Assembly (NCBI RefSeq): GCF_042100115.1
Contig: NC_091278.1
Span: 744,001-808,000 of the forward strand
Direction of reading: 5' to 3'
Source of the DNA: Alternaria dauci
Lineage: Eukaryota > Ascomycota > Dothideomycetes > Pleosporales > Pleosporaceae
Length of the DNA: 64,000 nt
In this document: in pieces, positions 35,008 to 47,556 of the stretch
Layout of the letters: every line of letters begins with the position of its first letter
Position numbering within the stretch: the first letter of the stretch is position 1
Made by a program: the position numbers and the translations under genes
Notes under the pieces: generated by a model
The model's input: the letters and a program-made list of their open reading frames with translations, nothing else
Databases searched by the model: none
Told to the model about the DNA's origin: nothing

Positions 35008-35676
35008 GGTGATGGGTGGTTGAGAATTCCAAGTAAGTTGATGAGAAGGGGTCTGTAGAGACCTGACAGAGGGATTGATATGTATTTAGTGCTAGGTAGG
35101 TCCGATTTTCGGGCAGTTTCGGCATAAAGACGCAATACGAGCCAGCTGAACATTCTAAACCGTCCTAACTTGAACGCGTTACGACTACGCTACCAGAAAT
35201 CTAATTTGAGAAGCAACTGAATTCATCGTGTTGCCTAAAGATAGCACGTGTTTGTCCTACTGCAAAGTTAGAAAAACACTTAACCGCCGGATGAATTAGT
35301 CAAACATATAGGTCACCAAATCGATAACTCTACTAGAGAAGATTGATCATCCGAAGCATGATAAACTACTCGATAGATGTAGATACAACACCGAGTACCC
35401 GTTCACATTCCAACACCAATGTTGTGTTTGATGTCATATGTGCCGAGCTTTCTTGTCTTACACAGAGCGCTCACATGTATTTTTTGCAAATCATTCACGG
35501 AAGTCTGACCAATCGTGTTGAGATGATTTATTCGTCTTCTCATCTTTTCACCAATAGGTATACAAGTAATGTATTACTCGACCGACTACATCGATCCCGA
35601 ACAATAAACAATGAGCGCTTGCTGATGCGTTGCACTCGTGTGTGTTCCAATCTCGCCGTGATAGGCGCACCTCCAT
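35008..35676. other. Intergenic region between GNAT and sugar transporter
   Basis: 669 bp, AT-rich, containing the GNAT promoter and the 3' flank of the transporter. A frame of 132 codons on + overlaps it but looks non-coding. Confidence 0.45.
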
Positions 35677-37480
35677 CTACGAGTCGTCCTCGATGTCGAC
35701 GACAGTCTGTGTCCATTTGCGGGCTGGGACCTTGCGCTTGAACAGAATGTCAATCTCACGGTAGGATCGGTTCTTCATCTCAGGAAGGTAGAAGAATGCA
35801 ACGACGAAGCAGAAGAAACCAGTTCCAGCCCAGACGTAACCGCACTTGCCACCGAGGTTTGCCTCCTACATGTTGTTAGTAAAAAGTTTATCGTAATATT
35901 TGGAGTGGGGTGGTTTCTTACATCAGGGTTGAGCATGTAACTGGAGAGGAAAATGCAAGGGATGTTGACAACGTAGTAGGCACCACGTCCAATACCGGTG
36001 GTCAAAGGCCTGAGACGAATCGAAGATGTCTCTCCAATAATGACCCAGGAAGCGGGCGCCGGTCCCAAGGTGAACAGAACAGACACAATCAGACCCAGGG
36101 AAGCCTGAGCCAGTGATGCCGCTGTGGAAACACCTACGGATGCTGCGATACCGAGAGCGACAAGGAATCCGACGTTGATGAGCGATCCCCAAACGTAGAT
36201 GGTTCGTCGGCCGAGGTACGTGGTAAGAATCCAGGACAGCATGACGAAGACCATCTGGAGAGCGGATGTGATCAGACCCAGGGCAAAGGCGGTGTTTACT
36301 GAAATACCGGCCTGACGGAAGAAGTAGACGGCTTGGTTGGCAATGAGGTTACCAGTCAAGTTCTGGGCCGCGTAGACACCGCAAACAATCAGAGTTCGGT
36401 ATCGGTCAGTTCCCTTCCAGAGTTCCAAAAGGTTAGGCTCCTTGACGGACTTCTCAAGGTCGATGGTACGGCGCATCATAGCAACAGCCTCGCTAAGGTT
36501 CAGCTGGCCCTTGCGTCCAAGACGTCCGACAGCCTTTTCAGCCTCTGCAAGACGTCCCTTGCGTACTAGCCACCAGGGAGACTCTGGAGCCAAAAAGATA
36601 AGGATCGCGAGAGGGGTTGGGAACATCCATTGGAGCGCAATAGGGACCCTAGTTTTTTTGTTAGCAAATTCACGGTTGACACAGGAAGAGATTACGTACC
36701 TGTACGCGCTCGAGTCCATCTTGGGGTTGTAGTAGTAAGCAACACCGTTGACGATGATAGCGCCAATGGCCCAGAACATTTGCAACATCTGGGTAGCAGG
36801 GGCTCGCAGCTGGATTGGCGTAATTTCACTGCAGTACGCGGGTGCGTTGGCAATGAAGATACCCCATGGAATTCCCTCGAGCAATTGGGAGACGAACATG
36901 ATGGGGAGCGAGTTGGCGAAGTAGAAGACGAAGATGAAAGCGTTCAGGAGCATGAGACCGGTGATGGTCGCCCAGCGGTATCCGATGCGGCTGGTAAGGG
37001 GACCAGCCAGGCAAACACCGATGATGGCACCAAGAGGACCTCCCATCTGAAGCGCTGACTGCCAGCTAGCTGCGATGACCTTGCCCCATGGACGAGCCGG
37101 GTCCTCGTGAGTGAGTGCGACACCGTACTCCATTTCGAAGGCGGGAAGGGCGATGAAGTTGCCCATCAGGAAAACACAGTAGGCTTCCATAATCTGTAGA
37201 TGTTGTTAGCAAGAATTCTTTGGTTGCGAGCTTCCAAAGCGCGGAGACTTACGATAGTGCAAGACATGATGAATGCCCAGAGAGCAGCCATGGGGTAAGC
37301 CTTGACAGCTTGCAGCACACCCATATCATGCTCCGCGGTCTCGGCATCCATAGCCTGTGTCTTGTAGAGAGCGGCCTGCGCCTTTTCGTCGAGGGCAGCG
37401 GAGTCATCGACGTGCGAGATGGCCTTCTCGACGTGGACGTCGCCGCCATAGTCCTTGTTGGGGCCGACAGCGTCACCCAT
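35677..37480 (-). CDS. MFS sugar transporter (maltose/hexose permease type)
   Basis: Exons 37480..37253, 37193..36700, 36648..35922 and 35865..35677, with introns of 59, 51 and 56 bp, all in phase. The product has 545 residues. It is a plasma-membrane 12-helix sugar porter. The N-terminal cytosolic part is hydrophilic. Family markers include LTSRIGYRWATI after helix 2, LLEGIPWGIFIANAPAYCSE, the PESPWWLVRKGR motif after helix 6 and the end motif LPEMKNRSYREIDILF. The pattern is closest to fungal alpha-glucoside/maltose permeases, but hexoses cannot be excluded. The PESPRWL motif is changed to PESPWWL. A TATA element lies 110 bp upstream. No sugar hydrolase gene is adjacent. Confidence 0.9.
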
Positions 37481-37589
37481 ATTTGCAGATGTGGACCGGG
37501 GTAGCAAAAGTGTGGGGTATTAGGAGAGAGAACGATGGCAGGGCAAAGAAAAGAAGAGCAAGAGTTATAGCTCGAGGAAAGGTCCCCAC

Positions 37590-37597
37590 CTTATAAA
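37590..37597 (-). promoter_or_regulatory. TATA element of the sugar transporter gene
   Basis: TTTATAAG on the minus strand, about 110 bp upstream of the start codon at 37480. Confidence 0.4.
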
Positions 37598-40489
37598 CAG
37601 CAGAGTGAAATAGACGCGGGGCTCAAATGTGACCAGGTAGAACGGCATTTAGGCAGGTTGGGATCTGTGTAGTCGCGCTTCAAGCACCCCATCCGCCATC
37701 TGTTTTCCCCAAGATAGAACGAGCACGCACCCAGGCAGTGGGCCCTTGTCAGCGCTATGTGCACATGGAACGAAGTCGTGACGCAAATTCCATCAATCAC
37801 AGCAACTAGCTATCAACATGTTCCTTGCGCGGCCTTGCAAGGGCCCAAGCCGTGCGATTCGGTTGTCACGTCCTCGTCTTCAGAGCGCTGCTACACGGCG
37901 AGGGCTCATCCTAGCAGCGGAACGCTCACCAGAAGTGACCGTAGCGTGAAGGGGCGTTTTGGGCCGGCTTGCAGGTGGCTGTTTCTTGTTCGCTCTAGAC
38001 TTCGTATCGCAGAGGCTGTGGCCTATCAGGTTGCGGTGTGCAAAGCTTTGTTCCGGTGCTAAAATACGCGCGCTATATCCCCGCACCGCTTCAGGCATGT
38101 TAACTGGAGAAGACCCGTAATTTATCCGAGTCATCACTAACGCGCCCCAGAGTGCCCTACTCCGGATTTCTCACTCCACCCGACTTCTCCACGCTGGAGG
38201 CGGGTCTGATAACACGGCTCTTCTCCACGTTCCGTTGTCGTGAATTGGCGGCCGTCTTGCCACCGGCTACGCACATCTACCAAGAAACTCAATATAAACA
38301 TGTCTATGGCGTCAGCTCCTTCTTGCATCCCGACGTTGCTATCCCGATACTTCCTTCCTTCCGCCCCATGGGGAGCTAGGTATGGTCCCCGGTATTGAAA
38401 CATTCGCGGTAGTGATACCCCGAGCAGCACGCCTTCATTTTGCCTCGAAAACGGAAATGTACCGGTGCAGGCGGGCGGAATGCAAAGTTGAGCTTGGTTT
38501 CTTCCTTTACAAGCTAGCCGTGGCTTGTCACTATAAGTCTTGGAAACGTCCGCCGACGCGGAGCCGCCGCCGCCTCGCACCACACTGCGAGATGCCGTCC
38601 ATGTTTGACACGTGCGATCTAGTCAAACTGCAGTAACGTACCATGATTTATCAGATGATTGATCCTGGGGGAGCCTTGCACATTCCAAATGCACCACCAG
38701 CAATGTGCGGAGGGGGTTCGCAAATGCGGGGACCATGTTCGGGGCTGCCGTTTGATTTGTGATGGTATGGTACGAGACCTGCAGCCAGGAATTTGGGATT
38801 TGGCAGGCGCGGTAGATGGCTCCGAAGCAGCGGTATTGTTCTTTGGGTATTCTGCGTTGTCCCCACATTGCGATGCGGTAACCGAGATTGTTTTCGCACT
38901 GGGAGCCTGGAAGGAGCACGTTCTACGACAGGTTTCTCATCTTCACCTCGGTATCGCGTACTGTTTGCCAGCGGTACATCACATTCGCCATGTGATCGAT
39001 TATATGTGCCGCTCGCTATAGGCGCGTCGCCTGGTACCGCTGAGCACGGGAACACGCAGAGCGCACGAAGGAGAGCTTTGGGGGACACCAGAAAGGTACA
39101 TGAGTGAGTTTGTGGGCGATATCCAGGATTCTGGGTCGTACTTACCTAGATGGAGTCGAGCGTACTTGGTGACTGCATTCCCAGGCGACTTTTAACGCGT
39201 GACCTAATTCTGACTGATTCAGCGCCCTTGTCACAAGCGTGAATCATGAATCGATTTTGATTCGAAAAACAAAACCACACTCAACGCCACTTGCAAAACC
39301 CACCACACTTGGTAGCACGAAAAAGCAATCTGACCTTTGTTTCTCTGCTGGTGTCTTGGAGATTCACTAGCTAGCTGTAGAATCTCGTCATGTACGGCAC
39401 ATCACCATGTCAGCTGACTGTCATAGTTTCAACACATCGTGCAGACGCTGAAACCAACCAGAGTTTGCGCTCGTACCTCGAACTGCTCCAGGCGCTCTGC
39501 ATGATGTCGGACGGGAGAGCGCGACGGGTTGTTGGTGGCGTCTAATATCCGACGTGAAAGATTCGACGACCCCGTGTGCAATCAGATTTCGATTACATCA
39601 TAGCGACTCTCGCAGCACGACAAAAGCCAGGCCGAACTCAATTGCGCGAGAAATATACCACAGGCGGCATCGTGTTAGTACCATGATGATGAAGTAAGCT
39701 TCTGCACATACGGATGCGGCGCAAACAAGATGGACCTGAGTACTCGTCTCACACATCTCAGCATCTGGGCAGCTAGCCAAATTTGGAAGTTTGAAAAGCT
39801 GACACTAGACACTCAACATTCAACCTTCAACTCTTTTCGGTTACTTATGCCAGAGGGATTTGATATTGTTCCTGCAGTTGTCTTGGTTGCAATCAACACA
39901 ACCAATAACGCTCGGATCAATTACATGCAGCCAGATATTCAAAGTACTTGCGACCGCTATCGCCTAGGTACCTGTGGGCGAGACTGTACCTTGAGCAGGA
40001 AAGCACATCTTTGCCACTGCGAAAACCGTATCAAATACATATATTTCACCGTTCCAATCGTTAGGACGAGACGCACGATCCAAAGGTTCAACTATACTGC
40101 ACTTCATCGGCATCGTAACCAGCCAAGCAGCTTCTTTCAGTGTTACAGTTATCGCTGCCGCTATTGAAGCTGCTCGTCTTCAATGCCAGTAGCTACCGCA
40201 TTGCACTATCAGTCTTTTGTCGTGGCGCCGTGGGCTCTAGTCTCGGGAATATTGAAGATGTTTTCTCGAGCCGTACAGCCAAACACTACAACAAGGACCA
40301 TCGATGACACTGCAGTAGTACAGCAATTTGGCATTAATCTGGTAGATCTTTGAACGATCCTTCATCATCCCTGAATACATCAAAGTCACCCACTCTCATT
40401 TCCCACCAACGCCACAAGATACTCGTTTATAGTGGCTGGTCTTGCCAACATGTCCACACCGAATTCAGGTTCTCTCGTCCATTTGAACG

Positions 40490-40672
40490 ATGTCTGGATT
40501 CAGGGTGATAGAGAGCGAGTATATTGATTCCAAAGGAGCAGAAAAAGTCGCTGCACAGAGTCCCATTGTGACATCTACAGACCAAGAAAGGACGCCTGTT
40601 GCTCAAATTTCAACGAGAGGGAGTAATGCCCCCAAGCATAGCTTGCTGCATGTTGGGCCTTGTCTGTGGTAA
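40490..40672 (+). CDS. Possible small protein, unsupported
   Basis: A 60-codon frame from an ATG (starts MSGFRVIESEYIDSKGAEKV), hydrophilic and fairly protein-like, inside the gene-poor region. An overlapping ATG frame starts 40 bp upstream. No family is recognised and it may well be chance. Confidence 0.15.
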   Translation: MSGFRVIESEYIDSKGAEKVAAQSPIVTSTDQERTPVAQISTRGSNAPKHSLLHVGPCLW

Positions 40673-43600
40673 GACTTAAGAGAGATACAAGTATATTCGG
40701 GGGCACATATATGAGACGAAAGAAGTAGAGGGGGTAGTGGTGGGTTCGTGACATAACGTCTGTAGTGGAGTTGTCTTCCACAGTGAATGTTTTTGTTGAT
40801 ACAGGTACATATGCATGTACACGAGACATGACTACGTGTACAATTTACTATCATCTCCTCATGCTACCTCTTCTCGGCAACTGAGAACAATAAAGTGAAA
40901 CTTTTTCAGAGCACCCAAACCTTGTTCAGCACATCCTAAAAGAATTTCATAGAAGTCATATACTGCCTAGAGCCTTCAAGATATCTTCCTCCTTAAAACA
41001 TTAGATGCAAGAAATATATCGCCTGAAAACTACTTAACTAGGTGATGATATATCGAAGTGCCGATTGCTTGGGATATTTGTGCAGCTTAGGACCCAATCG
41101 TCTTAATTCATCTGTTTTTGAGTGTGCCGAGTTGTTTTTTATGTGCCTTGAAAGAGCTTCGCTGACAATCACGCATCGCGTTTGATGGCCATAAATCGCA
41201 TTTTAAGATTGGGGTACATTCTAGAGAAGGACTGAGGTTCACCAATGTCGAACAAACACCCAGCATACTGCATCGACATGACCAAGAAAGAGGAATGCTC
41301 ATTTGAAGTAGCATCACGCACCTCCAGGGCTGCATCATTCTGGCGGCTGAACAGAAATTGTACGAGACAAGATTTCCTGCCACGAACTGTGCTACGACAA
41401 GACCTGAGAAATGCCGGATTACTATCGATTATTTGCGAGTATCGAAATCATGGTTCTGGGGTTGTAACGCCATCATATTCAGATATACAGATACCGCGTT
41501 CGTGACTCCACCATGTCAACTGAATCGATATGCATATTTTCTTCTTCTGGCTCAATAGCACATCGGATAGCCCAGTGGTCAGTGCATGTGCGGTGATCCA
41601 TTCACAACTCCCAAGGGCTTTACACGACATTGCAAAGCGAATGGCGCCTTAGTAGCGTAGTGACAAGGTATTTTCAACAGATTCAATGCTCTCTTCGTGC
41701 TCGCCGTGTCAGAAGGCTGGGCGCGAAACCCTTCTTCGACCCCCAACCGTTGACATCTGTGCAAGAGAGTTGAAAAAGAAGCACACTGTTTCCGTCTCAC
41801 CTTATACTGGTATGGGGACACAATGCAGCGTGTCCAGCCTACAGTTCCACTATGGTTACGTTCCCAACAGTCCCTCCGACGTTGAAGATTTTTGTTTCGC
41901 TATAAGTACTACGTTCGCGGTCTGGCCGCTACTACTGAAACCAACGGTGCTTTTGATACCAAAACTGTACTACTTTTTATGAAGTAGCGTTTCAACCACC
42001 ACTTTCTCAGGTATATCAAAGCTAAATGTCAATTCTGCGTGTGTTTGCGAGTGCGCTCCACAGACTTGGGATCTGCAGCATCCAGCTTTGTTCCGGTTCG
42101 ATTCGTGTGAGCAGTTTTGCGGCTATTGGAAGTCTGACTAAGATTATATGTGACATAAGAATCGTTGTCTTTTGACAGCGAACCCCTGATTCTAGACTCT
42201 TCGTAATCCTCCGTAGAATAGGGATTCGTTTGAGCTGTCCGGGATCATTGACATGAAAGCACAGCTGTTTTACTACATTTGAAAACAGCTTTCCTCGCTC
42301 GCACATCAATAGACATGTAAGTCCGCGCCGGCGAAAATTTCGACCGGTACTTCCTAGGGCCTCGGCTACTAGGAATCGAGAAGCATCGATGTCTGACGAA
42401 AATGATGAATAGGAGATGACAGTCAATATGATATGGAGAGGGCTACGAAGACGCGCAAACTTCATCTAATAACTCGACAGTGGATGCCGGCGCATCAGGG
42501 AAGGGAAAAATCGAACGATTCCTCCCTTGGCTGGCTGCATAGATTGTTCGACTCTTGCTTTCTCCGACGCGCCGGCGTGTACTCGTATGTTGATCAGCAT
42601 CCGGGTCTCACTCCACGCCACTAAACCCCTGGCCAAGCCCGCAGGGTGCAACGCCACGGATCCTTAGGCTGCGATCCTTCATGCCAATGCAGAGAATTCG
42701 GGACTATCAGACGTGGTTCGTGGATGATCTCCTTCAATACGCTGCGTCCAGTCAAACACGTTTGGTTTCAGGGTGCTTGTTGGAGCGGAGATTCAATGGC
42801 GGAGAGCCATTATCCGGGACATGTTTACACCGAAGGCCTCCGAATTGCGCCTAAGGATAATTTTACCTAGGCACCAGAGACAGCTGCCTGTGTCGATACT
42901 GCGCGTAAGCTCCAAGGAAAGATGGCGTGGTACTGTGATGACCGGCGTCATATAATATGACTTTTCAAAGTAGCGGCTTATGGTAGGCAGGGTTGTTGTT
43001 GATCGAACCGCAAACCTTATGTGCGTGAGATGAGGTATGCAGGATGTCATAGTGCAAAAATGTACCGTGTGGAAGCGACGCTATTGCTTACAACCTTTGC
43101 ACGACGATCAACAAGGCTGGAGTGATGCGCAAAGCGCTCGTGCGTCCCTTGGGTGCGGAAATAGCCAGAGATTGCTTCTAGAAAAGCAGTACCACCAGCC
43201 TGCGCCGCGGGCGAATATCGATACACTCTATACACCTTGGCGCGCTGGAAGCTTGGTATGGCACAGTGGTACAGATGTAGCGAATCGACAGCCAACAATA
43301 GATTGAGTGATTCTCGTATTGGCCGCAAAACCAGGTTGGCGGTCGCGCACCGATTCCCATCTATCAAGGGGAAGTGGACGCGGGCTGATGAAGCGCTCAG
43401 AGGCTTGCCGGCCCTAGACGGATGAATTCGAGCCGTCAGAGCGCCGGTCGTCGAGGAAAGGTTTGGGAACTTTGGGGAAAGATCGGGCGCTATCGGACGC
43501 TTGGCCTACCTTAATTTTCGACCGGTTCCGGACGACCCCTCAAATCGCGTGCTAGGCAGCTGCCAGTTTATGGTGCGACGCTCCGATGGCGCAGTTCTGG

Positions 43601-46200
43601 ACTTGCGGCTCAGAGCACGTGGGCCTGCTATCGCTTCATCGCTTCGCATTCGGCAGGTGGCGGGCTGAAAGCGACCAGATGGTTGCAGCGAAGGGCAAAG
43701 ATTGCGAGTGGACACGTTGCGCATGTGAAGCTGATCTGAGCGGATTCATAATATGAGCAAATCATCGCTGACGGGGCAGTGCGACTCATGCTTGGGAGGG
43801 GGTGTGCCTTTGGCGAGGGCCGAGCCCCAGGGATAGCAGCGGAAAGGAAATTATGCTTAAGTCTGCGCCAACCTTATCTGCTACCTTGCAGATGTAAGCG
43901 AAACATGCGATTACTGAGCGCGCAGATCACCGTCTATTCACGCACATGGCAATTTGGAGCAGTAAAGCTTGCTCGCGAGGAAACAGACGGGTTCTCTTCG
44001 AACTTGCGGTTGGCTTGAAGAGAAGGATGGATGAGCAACTCCGACTCCAAGATGACTTCATCCGGCATGTGGAGAAGCCAACGCTGGGCGGGCTTGACAA
44101 GTCGGATGACGCGGCTTTTGGATGAGTGTGCTGATAAGACAAGCAGCGGGCGTTGTCGTGAACGTGGTGAAGTGCGGCCTTGGCCACTCATAGAAACAAC
44201 AATCCTGACCACTACTTGGCAGGCTTGAGCGTGACTGCGCCAATGGATCGGATTCGGGCCTTTAGCTTTCTCAGGCAGCTGAGACGCTAGGTTCCATGGC
44301 GTCTCGCACGAGTACTCGGTTCACACTCTATCGTCTTGGGCAAGTCTTGACGATGAGGAGAAGGTCCGCTGCCAACGTGGTAGACCATGTTGCGGAGTCT
44401 CGCGGGAAGTTAGATATCGTCATTGACAAAGCACTGCCACACAGTGACTGTACCCAAGTGACGAATCTCGACAGCTTGGTTATACAAGTATTCCTTGTGG
44501 ATACGTATATGCGATGGGCCGGTGATACCGCCAGCGTGGGTAAGTCGGATGCTCATGGGACGGCAGTACTGTAAGCTCAAACCGCAGGCACCAAGCTTAA
44601 TCAAAGTGGTGGCCGAGCACTTAAGCGAATGAGCTGAGAAGCAGCAAGCGCTGGATTACGTTATGGTGGATCGGAGCGGATGTCTGGTCCAAGAGCGGAG
44701 TGAAGCCTGTGAAGCTGAGGCCTGGTTGGCGGGTGCAGTCTCCACGCGACGCAGCAAGTTTTTGCGGCCAGTTGTTTGCTTGCATGTGCCAAAGACAAAC
44801 ATAGTGCACTTTGGAGGGGCAGGCGGCACAAGATGGCTATACGTTAGCCGGGCCGTGAACGTGATCCTTCGCTACACCAAGGAAGCTCCTTTCTCCTGGG
44901 GGCGCAGAAGTGTGTCCGCTTCCAAGGGCGCCGCCGAGCGCACGACAGGTGGGGATTTCTTAGAGGACCGAAGCCAAGCATGCCATGGCCTGCCACAATC
45001 TGAAGCCGACGCAAAAGTGAGTTGGTTTTGGGACGACACGGACGTTTGGAACGCCTTGGCTGTGCTTGGTGTATTGCAGCTAGCGGGGCCAAGGACGACA
45101 AGTCGGATTGACGGACTGATGGGCCACACCGCGAAGTCTTGGGAGGTGTCAGCACCGGGATGGTTGTGGATCCGCCAAGGGATCGAAGGCTTGTCGAAAA
45201 TAAAGATTCGTTTAGAGTTATCCAGGTGCTAAAGCTTGGCTGATCGAGGCCAACGCCGCCAGGCGCTGGGTCGGACTGGGCGCGCCGTGGCTTGGGCATG
45301 TGCGAGCCGCTAGCATATGGCAGCGCGCAGCAGACGCCGGAGCGTGTCTGTGGACGGAGACGGACTTGTTTGGTGGCACAGGGCAGCATGGTCGATATTG
45401 GGGGGCTGTGTGCGCGGGTGGGCTCTTCTCTTGGGTCGACGCTCCTGGGCTGGCTCCGCTCGCTGCTGGAACGGAGGGCCAGTGAGCAGCTAACGAGGGT
45501 CCAAATAAAGCTTGTCGCGCGCCTTATTTCGCTATCAGACGCCACTCCACGTCTCGGCGGGCGATCAGGAAGACGACCTCAGCGCCCAGAAAGGGCCAGA
45601 GACGCCAAAGGAGCATTGCTGGGTCCCAAGGCCGCGCTGCTGCTGCGAGTACATGAGGGCCCACGACTGCTGCTGCCTTTCCAAAAGTTTCGCCCTCCGA
45701 CCCATCTTCCCCAGCTTCCGTCACCCAACGCCGCCTCCCCTACCAAGTGGACCACTGCCGCGCAACGCCTGTCCATACGCTGACTCTGTTTCATTGCCGG
45801 CCCGTTTCACGTCACTGGGCCTCGACACGCTTCATCTCATCCCACTGCCCCATATAGACGCTGCGCGCCGCGGCTTTGTAGACACTGCTCGTCACAGTCA
45901 CACACGCCCTACTGTAAGTCTCTATTTATGTCTCTCTTGTATCCGCCTGCGGGCCTCTGTCTGCGCCCGTCTTCGCTTCGCTGTTTCTTGGTTTGCTACA
46001 TTCCGACTTTTATGCGTGCCCACTGCCACATTTTCCGACTTTGCCGGACACCCTGCACCCCAAGGCCACTAAAGCCGTCGCATTGCCTTGAATTCAAGCA
46101 ACCCACTGCGCACTCTGGACTAACGCAAGTCGATTAGCATCGATGAGGTCTTGACGCCTCGACACTATCACCATCACATTCCCTCTACAAACACACCACA

Positions 46201-47556
46201 ATGGAGACCTACCACGGACATGTGCGCACGCCAAACGATGCCATCATATTGTTTGAGGCCTGCCGCATCGGCATACTACCGCGAGTGCAGCGCCGCCTAT
46301 CCGAGAAGGAACGCCAGCAGATCAAGTCTGGCTCAGTATTTGTATGGGACGAGCGCGAGGCTGGCATGAGACGGTGGACCGACGGAAAGTCGTGGAGTGC
46401 GAGTCGCGTGTCTGGCAGCTTCCTGACCTACCGCGAGATGGAGGGCAAGCGAGGAGGCAGCGCAGTGCCCACAGCCCCCGTGGCTAAGAGAGCAAGTGGA
46501 AAGTCGCCAGACGGTTCCGGCTCTGGCGACTCAGAGGGCGAGGGACCCGACGGCTACCGGTACAAGCCCGATGGCCTGATGAAGCAGTCCTTCAGCATAA
46601 CCACCCAGAGCGGACAGCACCTCCACCTCATCAGCTACTACTCGCGATCAAACTCCAACAACCTCCCACAGCCCACCAACGACGCGCAACTGCGACACAT
46701 CCGCCCCCCAAAGAACATGTACCCGGAATCGGCCGTGAACGAAACCCAGACTGTGCCGGCTGTCACTCGCGGCCCCATGCCTGGCTCACCATACAGCGCA
46801 CCTGGGCATAGCATGGCACCTTCCTCGCCGTACACTCGCGGCGGTCCTGTCGCACCCATGTACGCAGTCCCGGTCTATCCTCCCACGCCGCCAAATGGCA
46901 CGCCTCCGCTATACTATTCCCAGCATCCCTACTTCTACCCCGGTGTTATCTATGCCCAGCCCCAATACCACCCGCAACACGTCTTCGATCGTCCACCCCC
47001 GCCAATGCCACATCCTCACGCTCCTCAAGGCCACCATCCTATGCTCATGCAGCACCCCGCCTACGCCGCGCATGCCGCACACGCTGCTCAGCAATACATG
47101 GCGACACCACCGATCCGCCATCCCTCCACATCTGAGCAGGCTCAACACCTACACCTTCAGCGCTCCAGTGCACCCGCGCCTCCTCCAGCGCCCGCACCAG
47201 TGATTCCCGAGCAAGGCCCCCAGCTTCCTGCCATCAACGGTGCCGCTGCCGCTGCCGCCGCCGCAAATGCGAACAAGCCACCAACTCCAGAGCCTTCGGA
47301 CAAGTCAGAATCACGAGCACCCGAGTCAACTAGCGCAGCCCCAGCAGCATCCAGACCACTTCCTACTCTGGGATCGCTCCTCAACGGCGAGAACCAGGAT
47401 AAGGACAACCAAAACAACAGCCGTTCAGGCAGTCGCAGCCCTAACACCGCAACGAGGTTTCCCCGAGACTTGGCGCCAGAAAGACTTGCCAAGAACAGCA
47501 CTGCCGCAGATAGCAGCGCGCTGAACAAACTCAACAGCGTGTTCGTGCGATCATAG
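46201..47556 (+). CDS. GTI1: WOPR-domain transcription factor, Gti1/Pac2 type
   Basis: Single exon, 451 residues. The first 100 residues are the WOPR DNA-binding domain in its Gti1/Pac2 form: METYHGHVRTPNDAIILFEA, SEKERQQIKSGSVFVWDE, REAGMRRWTDGKSWSASRVS and SFLTYREMEGKRGG. The second WOPR box follows (YRYKPDGLMKQSFSI, HLHLISYYS). The N-terminus distinguishes it from the Ryp1/Wor1/Sge1 branch. The rest is disordered, rich in Pro, His and Tyr, with an Ala run near residue 350. Gti1/Pac2 proteins control gluconate uptake and sexual development in fission yeast, and relatives affect conidiation and virulence in filamentous fungi. The start has a strong context and fits the family exactly. It sits at the end of an 8.7-kb gene-free region. 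Confidence 0.92.
   Translation: METYHGHVRTPNDAIILFEACRIGILPRVQRRLSEKERQQIKSGSVFVWDEREAGMRRWTDGKSWSASRVSGSFLTYREMEGKRGGSAVPTAPVAKRASGKSPDGSGSGDSEGEGPDGYRYKPDGLMKQSFSITTQSGQHLHLISYYSRSNSNNLPQPTNDAQLRHIRPPKNMYPESAVNETQTVPAVTRGPMPGSPYSAPGHSMAPSSPYTRGGPVAPMYAVPVYPPTPPNGTPPLYYSQHPYFYPGVIYAQPQYHPQHVFDRPPPPMPHPHAPQGHHPMLMQHPAYAAHAAHAAQQYMATPPIRHPSTSEQAQHLHLQRSSAPAPPPAPAPVIPEQGPQLPAINGAAAAAAAANANKPPTPEPSDKSESRAPESTSAAPAASRPLPTLGSLLNGENQDKDNQNNSRSGSRSPNTATRFPRDLAPERLAKNSTAADSSALNKLNSVFVRS

Larger units (their letters stand above)
37481..46200. other. 8.7-kb region without a convincing gene, upstream of the WOPR regulator
   Basis: I inspected frames on both strands. The longest (189 codons at 44663..45232 +; 233 codons at 44844..45545 -) are GC-rich antisense pairs without domains. 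The left end is the sugar transporter promoter. The right end (about 45.8-46.2 kb) looks like an untranslated leader, with CT-rich sequence and a good start context at 46201. A small frame at 40490..40672 is listed separately. No repeats or transposon proteins were recognised. Confidence 0.5.

Noticed and set aside
38623..39107. Frames of 98-145 codons on both strands
   Set aside because: Mutually antisense, no motif, no start context or splice evidence.
42093..42115. GGTTCGATTC sequence resembling a tRNA B box
   Set aside because: No matching A box or cloverleaf stems could be found around it.
44663..45545. Open frames of 189 codons (+) and 233 codons (-) upstream of the WOPR gene
   Set aside because: They overlap each other antisense in GC-rich DNA, show no domain or splice structure, and have biased, non-protein-like composition.
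45292..46137. Several overlapping plus-strand frames just upstream of the WOPR gene
   Set aside because: Probably the 5' leader and promoter; the frames lack family resemblance and the WOPR start at 46201 fits the family exactly.
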